Positions 57,327-64,000 of a stretch of 64,000 nt of DNA are shown here, one piece after another. The stretch comes from Larix kaempferi (Eukaryota > Streptophyta > Pinopsida > Pinales > Pinaceae): the NCBI GenBank assembly GCA_027924585.1, contig BSBM01000753.1, positions 27,306,501 through 27,370,500 of the forward strand, in the 5' to 3' direction. How positions within the stretch are numbered: position 1 is the first letter of the stretch; the number at the start of each line of letters is the position of its first letter. The notes beneath the pieces are model-generated. The model made no database searches and was not told the origin of the DNA. It saw nothing but the letters and a program-made list of their open reading frames with translations. The position numbers and the translations under genes were made by a program.

Positions 57327-59312
57327 AACATTTGCATAAATTCCATTGCATCAAGTACATCCTAGATTTCAAATATGAAACAAAGAAATTCAAAATTAGG
57401 ATAAGAACAAAGCAACCTTCATTCAACACTATAGATGACAATATCACCGAAATTAGAATATGGCCTTAGCATGGCTTACAAGTGAACAAATCACAAATTC
57501 AATAGTGTGTGTCATTGTAGAAGAGATGAAATTCTAACAAATACAAAAATCAATTATTGTATCAACATAATATAAATGATCTAAAAAACTGAAATTAAAT
57601 CATGCAATGTCAAAAACTACCTCCTATTGAGGATGGCAACCATCCATAACAGAATAAAAATGTGACAAGATATTAGATGGCCTAGGCTCTAGATTCATAT
57701 TCCTATCTTTAGGAGGAAATGTTAGATATATAATAGAACAATGTAAATTTTGTTAAGTCTATTTTAGTTTTCTATACTACTTAAAAAAAATAAAAATTGA
57801 TATATATTTTTTACAAATACTATATTAAAATCAATCTAAATTTATTAAATATTTTCAATTTTAATTAAATTTATTTAAGCTGCTTCTATTTATTTATTAT
57901 TCGATTGTTCAAAATATATATCTTATTTATATTCATTATGGGATTTTGCTCCTTATAAACACTTTAAGAAACAACAAATGCTCAAATAGAGAATATTAAA
58001 ACACCTAATTCCATATATGGGTCATACAAACACGAGAGAAAAAATAAAATATATCGGTTGAATACACACATAAATGGAATGAATAACCTACACATAAATG
58101 GAATGGTGTTTTTGTGTATTCATTTTTTCTAGACATAAGCCAGAAGTTGGAATCCTAGTGATCCAACTTGACCTATTCTCACAATTGACATGATCATTCA
58201 TAAATAAACTGGGAAAAAACAAATATAGACCACTAAGTTTTGATATAAAATACTATACATAACACGTCAATACATAGAAGAAAGGATAGCACCATAATCT
58301 TTATGTGCGAAAGTTGAGAGTGTCTTCACTTTCTCTAGAAGCTGAATGTATCTACCATATCCATCCTAATCCTACCAACTATCACCATATCACCTTAGGC
58401 AAGCTAGTAGTAAGCTGTATCAAATCTCTAATCTTATTGATTTCATCATGTTATTAGTAGCAACATATCAATTCCATTGAATCAACAACCAAGCTTTATT
58501 GACATAGGAAACATCTACAACTGAACCTTGAGTATTGTCACTACTCATTTGCTTATGCTCTTCCACTAGTCCATGTTTTATGACTGGTTAAGGTCAGCAT
58601 TGATTTGACTATACCATTTCTCAAGACATAGTGAAATATCTCTACATGCAACATGTGTGAAAATTATTTCACAGGTGGATCTCCAACAACAAAACTAAAC
58701 TCACAATTTTTACATAGATATACAAGAAAATAGAGAACAAATAATGTGAAAAGACACAAGAAGATTGGAACTCAATTGGAATACTTTCCATGCATATATT
58801 ATTTAACATAGTGTATACATTTTTAATACATCATCAATAGATAAATCTGTGAGCCTTAAGAGGCAGTTGGAATCCACACATGTGGCAGGTTTACATAGGA
58901 AGATTCACATCACTAGACATAAGCATCAGTGCAACTTCGATGAAATGGTCAGTTAAACTGATGGTAGGTGGCTTGGAGGGTGCATTAGTTAGTTAAATGA
59001 CTATTGGTAGACCAAAATGGCGCATTAGGGAGTTTGGAGGCTCAAAATAGCTGAGAGAGAATCTTAAGAGGGTGCATGATCAAGTTAACTATTAGTGGTC
59101 TTCTGTGATGAAATCAAGGAAGGTGCTCAATATCCCTAAATTTTAGGAAAATGACTTAACATGTCCCAAAAATCATGCATCAGTGGATATTGAGGCTAAA
59201 GATGACAAATCAATATCTGGTGATACTCACAATGATGACAACTATGCACTAGGAAATCAAATAGGATGTCTATGCACTAGGAAAACAAAAAGGTTTTATG
59301 GCTAATGTATAG
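57327..59312. other. Spacer, nothing recognised
   Basis: AT-rich DNA continuing the flank of Copia-I. No coding signal. The left edge of the LTR that ends at 59332 was not found. Confidence 0.4.
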
Positions 59313-59570
59313 ATGGGTAATATATTCCAACACCCCCCCTTAAGCCTGACTTATGTGAGGAAAAACAAAAATAGGGCCCTGGTAACAAAGACCAAAAGTC
59401 ACCCTTTACAAAAGTTTTTATTTGTCCTTATCAACCGAGGAAAGAAGGAAAACCCAATGAGAAAAAAACCTCCCCAAAAAATAGTACATGACACAGAGAA
59501 AAAAGGTCTTCACAATGTCTTCTTATTCACTTGAATGAGCTGAATATACTACTTCTTGGTGAGAGACTTG
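59313..59570 (-). mobile_element. Element J: remnant of a minus-strand copia element (LTR edge plus RNase H tail)
   Basis: The plus strand reads ...ATATTCCAACA (ending 59332) followed by CCCCCCCTTAAGCC, which on the minus strand is a polypurine tract next to an LTR start TGTTGGAATAT. To its right the minus strand carries a weak IYNIFNKSLTKK-like stretch (about 59545-59575), comparable to the copia RNase H end D-I-F-T-K-P-L-T-K. Nothing further of the element remains. Confidence 0.4.
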
Positions 59571-60227
59571 TTGAAGATGTTGTAGATTCCTTGATCATGC
59601 ACAAATTTTTCAATGCAATGTAGACTGTTCGTCACTCTATATGCTAATCAATTCTAATTAACAGACAGAATGCTCAATATAAATTGTCAACCCATGTAGG
59701 TCTTGTTATTTCAAAGGAAATTAGCAAAATCTATGCATAAACACTCAAGTAACTGATTGAATAAAATGAAGATCAATTATCCTACCTAACTGCTCAGCCA
59801 AACTCAACTCATTGCTAAGGCTAATCTAAATTGTCCATCTAAGAACTTCAAAGGACTTCTACCTTCCTACAATATCAATCCAATAGTTAATGATCTAAGA
59901 ATAAATAAACTAGACTTACTTTTGCAAGAAGTTAAATCCTAAAGATACCATACTAAAAGTAAATCAATCATGACCTATCTAATTCAACAAATTCCAAGAA
60001 TGTAAATAACAGTAATTGAACCAGAACTAAGCTTGAACCATTATCTGACTAATTGGTAAATTCTAGGAAAGATAAATAACATAAATGAATTAGAGTTGAG
60101 CTTGACCGTAACATCAAATTAACACACTTGCATCAAAGGAAACTATTCTACACAGTCGACTATCACACCACACTATTGCAACATTATGTTGCAACACACC
60201 AAAGGAAAATGCAATCATAAACACTAC
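59571..60227. other. Spacer, nothing recognised
   Basis: AT-rich. Near 60190-60235 the phrase GTTGCANCACAC occurs twice, the second at the possible left edge of the next LTR. Confidence 0.35.
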
Positions 60228-61082
60228 TGTTGCAGCACACTGGAAATATGACTACTGTAATTCCACACCAAATTAACAAAAGCAAAACTAAAGAATCTAT
60301 CTAACTCGGCGATCTCTGTGAGAAGGCGGGCCCTGGACTTCTAATAGAGATGCAGTGAAACTAACAGAAATTAAAACACAAGAATATGAAGAACTCTGCT
60401 CCTTGTATTCAAAATGGTAATCCACATTTACAACACTTTGTTATAGCTCGTGTAATCAAATGTCAATTAACCAACCCCAGGCTTAGAACGCATTTTTACA
60501 ATTATACCCAGATGACCTAATTCGTTCCACAAATATTGGGCAGCCATGAAGATCTACGATCTTCAGGCTACCGAATTGAAATAGAAAGAGTTATAGCCAT
60601 AAATGAAATTGAATGAAGTTGTTGTGTTCAGGCCTGTGGTGTTACTCTGTGCTGTTAGCAAAATGAATAGATTCCAACTGATTGGAATAGAAGATACTTG
60701 GATGTTATACCGTGACCTAGTCGCATCTGGCCTCGTTGAAGGATGCTTGAGCTGTTGCAACGATATATGAGACCGAATTCAGGAAGGGACAGCTGGAGAC
60801 ACATATTATTTTCCTCCAAAGGTTCAGCAAGCTGCTACACTTGTGGTTGTTCCAAGGCTCTGAACTATCTTTATCAGATTAATACATGTTAGAAAATATT
60901 AAAATATAAAGTTCATAACCATAAACAACATTAATTAATAAGATTAATCAATAATAGATTATACCTGTTGACATTCATGCTTGACTTGGAAAGATACAGT
61001 TTGAATTATGGAAAAGTGAGGCAAAACAGGGAAAAAGGTCTTGGTAAGTATAAGAAAAAGGGGGCTATTTTGGGGCCCAACA
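60228..61082 (-). repeat. Putative 3' LTR of element K (left edge uncertain)
   Basis: The right edge is firm: ...GGGGCCCAACA (61082) followed by TCCCCCCCCCC, that is a polypurine tract and TGTTGGGCCCC on the minus strand. The left edge is placed at TGTTGCAGC (60228) only because of the TG terminus. The second LTR would lie beyond the window. Confidence 0.5.
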
Positions 61083-61097
61083 TCCCCCCCCCCAGCT
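61083..61097 (-). promoter_or_regulatory. Polypurine tract of element K
   Basis: The minus strand reads AGCTGGGGGGGGGGA directly before TGTTGGGCCCC. Confidence 0.65.
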
Positions 61098-61929
61098 ATC
61101 CATTTGCATGTCCTCATGAAATACAGCCAACTAGTCTGAATCTAATTCTGGGCCTCGACTATGGAGGGAAGAGAAATTGAAAGAGATCTAAGGTTTCTCA
61201 CCCAAGTCCAAAAATCCATTACAGGCAACCCAATGTTCCCAGCACTATTGCTCCTCTGCCTTGGTCAATGTGTAATTATCTCTGTATCTCTTCGCTGGCA
61301 TCCATATAAGTGGAAATTTAAATTTTAATCCCAGCCAGCAAGGTCCACATATCTTCATACAGTTGACATATCCTTCCACCCTAGGAAGAGCTCGCTTAAA
61401 TTTCTTAAAACAGTAGGGGTCTCTTCCCTTCAGAAATGGGGAAGAGGTCTGCCATTTGTGCTTGCTTCCTTCTAGGGCATAGGGATTTTTCTTAGAAATC
61501 AAATTAACACAAGTGGATATAACCTTCTCCTGCAAATTTATCAAATGCTAAGTCTTCATAGGTGATGAAAGGCTCCTTTCATGTTTTGCAATAAGAACCC
61601 GATGAGATTGAGGCTCACTTCTGATCCATAGATTGGAGCTAGCCTCATTCTTAGAAATGGTCTGAAAGGAATCCTCCCACTTCACATGATTAGTGAAAAA
61701 AGAATTGAAATCTCTCAACTGAACGTCACCCAAATGAGGAACAGGGTTAGAGCGAGAATCCATGAAGCATACTATCTCATGTAAATACAACTCGCACAAT
61801 AGATTTTGCTCCATAAAACTTCTCTACAAAAAGGTCTGAATAAAATGGAGAGAGGTTGTCAACTGGTGAGGTCTTCCTTCCTTCAAAGATTTTAACTTGA
61901 ACAGAGTCATTTGTTCATAAAGGAGCACC

Positions 61930-64000
61930 AGATAGGAAGAGATGGGGATCTAAAGCTCAGCAATTCCTCAGAGAGAGTATACATCTGATCTTTCTCCTTT
62001 TGCATGGATTTGAATTTTTTCATCTCTTCTAATTCTTTTTGCATTCTCTCCCATTGGAATTTATGGAAGATCAATTCTTATTCCCATTGTTCCCTCAGTC
62101 TTCTGATAGTATTTCTGTACTCATAAAGGGGAACCATCCCTTCCTTACACCAGTCAACATAATCCTTCCATTTTTTAACTTCGAGCTTCAATAATGAAAG
62201 CTCCTTCATAAAGCCTTGAATTATTCTATTCTCTGCATCATTCTCATCATCAAATTCTAAATCAATTACCCTATCACTAGATGTCTCAGCCTTCTCATTC
62301 TGTATTGGAAATGTAGCAGCTTCTTCTTCCAGTAGTGTTGCAGCAGCCTTTGTTTGTGTGGCTGCCAAAACAACCAACTTTGGGAATCCCGGTTCTTGTG
62401 TGGAAGCATCCATTTTCTATGTCTCAACCCCAGCAACTTCAGTTTGTGTTGCTGAATCAACAAATGAATTTGGGAATGCTGGTTCTTGTGTAACAACATC
62501 CCTCTTTTGTGTTTCAACCCTGGAAACTTCAGTTTGAGTCGCAGTTTCATCAAACATTTTTAAGAATGTTGGTTCTTGTGTAACAACATTCTTCTCCTAT
62601 ATCCCAATCTTAGTGTCTTCTGTTTGAGTTGCAGCTTCAACAAACAATTTTGAGGACGCTGGTTCTTGTGTAACAACATCCAATTTCTGTGATTCATTGA
62701 AAGTGAATACTGCTTGGGCTGGTGCTTGAATAATAGATTCCTGGAGTGCTGGCTCTTGTGTAATAGCCTCCTGTTCTAAATTTTCAATGCCTTCAGGCTG
62801 CTGAGACTTCTCTTGAGTCACTTCAATGTCTTCTAAATGATGAGACTGACCTGGGAGTAGTTTAGTATCCCTTGATTGTTGAGATTGTACTTCTGCATCC
62901 TCTTGTAGCTCCAGATCAGGAATTATGTCCACTTTTGTCCCATTCTCTTCCATTAGCTCCACTATAGGTATTTCTTCTCTTCCCTACCTTGCTTTTGCGA
63001 ATATCCATGCTGATTCTTCCACCACTATGAATTTACACCTTGCAAGTTTGAGTACATCTCCACATGATGAACATATAGGTTCCATATTCTCCCCATCCTT
63101 CAAAACAGGAGGTGAATTCTCCAACTGATGTGCATCCTCCACCAAGGTATTCAAACTCTTCTCTACTTGCTTTTTGCATGCTTCTTTCCACCTCTGCAAT
63201 TCATCCAGAAGTGTTTGTACTTCCTCCTTTAATAGCTCATTCTCAAATAGTAGATTTTCAATTTCGGGTTCACTTGCAGCAGGTTCTTGTGTAACAACGG
63301 GTGATCGGGGTTTCAAAATAGGAATTTCAATTTCTTCCCTTTCTTCACGTATCGTTTCTTCCACAACAAATTCCCTAGTTCTCCTCTTCTTCACAGGCCC
63401 AGATGGCTGGCATGTATTACTTGATCTTTTCCTCCTTTTGTGTGACACAAAAGTCCCTACATTTCCAAAAGAAGGAATGGAAAGTTCAGGTCTCATTTCA
63501 CCGGCTTTTCCTGCCTTAATGAAAAATTCCTCCTCCTCAATTATAGTTCCCCTAATTTTAGGGGAAGACTCAATGTGCAGGACTTCCATATCTCCTTCTG
63601 CCATATTCTCTGCATAATGTCCTTCTTCTACCATTGTAGCTTCCCTAGCTATGACTTCCACTATCGCAGCATCTAATGCTGCTCCAGTTTTAGCTGCTAC
63701 TGCTGCAGCTTCTAAATTTACAGTTTCATTTTCCACAACCTGCATTGTAACTTCTTGTTCAATAGGGTTTGAGGCTATTGCAGTTTCTCCCACATTCTCC
63801 TGAACATCCTCTAATTGGTCTGCTGACACTCTATCCCTCCTCCCAGCTGAATATGAGGAGCTCCAGTCATTGCCCTCTTCCTCAATACCCCCTATTTCCA
63901 AGGAAGGTTCTCAAGGTACCCTTGGCTGAGCAAAAAATTGTTCCCATGTTAAATTTTGACGTGTAAGGGCCCTTAAAACCAACAATTTGATTAACCCATG
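61930..64000 (-). pseudogene. Element K accessory ORF: Glu-rich, coiled-coil protein with 30-residue repeats, unknown function
   Basis: One frame stays readable from the right edge to about 61930, interrupted by stops near 63912, 62984, 62597, 62414 and 62078. In order it has LTWEQFFAQPRVP; an acidic Ala/Glu-rich region with EEEGND and IIEEEEFF; a basic nuclear-signal-like HKRRKRSS ... KKRRTRE (about 63370-63440); and a coiled-coil-like ENLLFENELLKEEVQTLLDE. Then come a CSSC pair in EPICSSCGD, four to five 30-residue repeats of the form VVTQEPAFP...ATQTEV (62391-62780) and a second coiled coil (LSLLKLEVKKWKDYVDWCKE, then QKELEEMKKFKSMQKEKD). No known domain is recognised. It sits directly upstream of the 3' LTR, where accessory or env-like ORFs occur in some gypsy elements. 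Confidence 0.5.
62391..62770 (-). repeat. Exact-period 90-bp tandem repeat within the element K ORF
   Basis: The phrase GGTTCTTGTGT (plus strand) recurs at 62391, 62481, 62571, 62661 and, as GGCTCTTGTGT, 62751: an even 90-bp spacing. Because 90 is a multiple of three, the repeat is in frame and gives 30-residue units around TQEP and ATQTE. An isolated further copy of the phrase lies near 63281. Confidence 0.85.

Larger units (their letters stand above)
61083..64000 (-). mobile_element. Element K: LTR retroelement with a Glu-rich accessory ORF, cut by the right edge
   Basis: Minus-strand LTR start and polypurine tract at 61082-61097 place the 3' end of an LTR element here. Its internal region extends to the right beyond the window. 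The visible internal part holds one long reading frame (below) rather than gag or pol domains. Superfamily cannot be assigned from what is visible. Confidence 0.55.

Noticed and set aside
63174-63617. Plus-strand open frame, Ser-rich
   Set aside because: Complement of the acidic, Glu-rich element K ORF; Ser richness is the expected shadow of GAA/GAG-rich coding.

Overview
This window is plant nuclear DNA built almost entirely of transposable elements, most likely from a conifer or other gymnosperm. The clues are a Penelope-like element with a GIY-YIG endonuclease (in land plants these are known mainly from conifers, the 'Dryad' group), a dense mix of decayed Ty1/copia and Ty3/gypsy elements, large AT-rich gene-free spacers and deep nesting. 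There is no bacterial-type gene order, no tRNA or rRNA gene and no CRISPR. The only candidate for host-derived coding sequence is a short ORF resembling signal peptidase complex subunit 1 (SPC12) at 8332-8544 on the minus strand.

Left part (1-16637). A Penelope-like element (A, plus strand, cut by the left window edge) runs from RT through GIY-YIG in one frame with three stops. It is followed by an AT-rich tail and a hammerhead ribozyme-like motif at 2522-2561. Immediately after comes Copia-B (plus), which lacks its 5' LTR and gag start but has gag-PR-IN-RT-RH, a polypurine tract and a 3' LTR. Copia-C (minus, 10173-16637) has both LTRs of about 1.0-1.1 kb and a decayed gag-pol.

Middle part (18744-28720). 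Copia-D is a non-autonomous copia element (gag and protease only) with a perfect initiator-Met primer site and a TATAT target duplication. Its 5' LTR is interrupted by Gypsy-E (18834-25005), a chromodomain-type gypsy element with a GACTT duplication. Its whole gag-pol frame survives without a frameshift but carries 17 nonsense codons.

Centre-right (30290-46650). A minus-strand Helitron (F) with two OTU-like domains and a Rep (HUH) domain is split by a small LTR element (G, 31081-44354). G is itself split by an 11-kb Tat/Ogre-like gag-PR element (H, 32120-43280; target duplication GTCGA). Removing G restores the Helitron reading frame across the junction.

Right part (46650-64000). An AT-rich, degenerately repeated spacer is followed by Copia-I (minus, 50156-57321, target duplication GCTGC). 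Copia-I has lost its integrase segment and carries minisatellite-like arrays before its 3' LTR. A copia remnant (J) ends at an LTR edge near 59332. The last element (K, minus) has a 3' LTR ending at 61082, a polypurine tract, and a long Glu-rich, coiled-coil ORF of unknown function with an exact 90-bp internal repeat. K runs off the right edge.

The components do not form a pathway. The window is a stratified record of insertions whose relative order can be read from nesting and target-site duplications. All coding regions seen are disrupted by stops, shifts or deletions, so no autonomous element is intact here.
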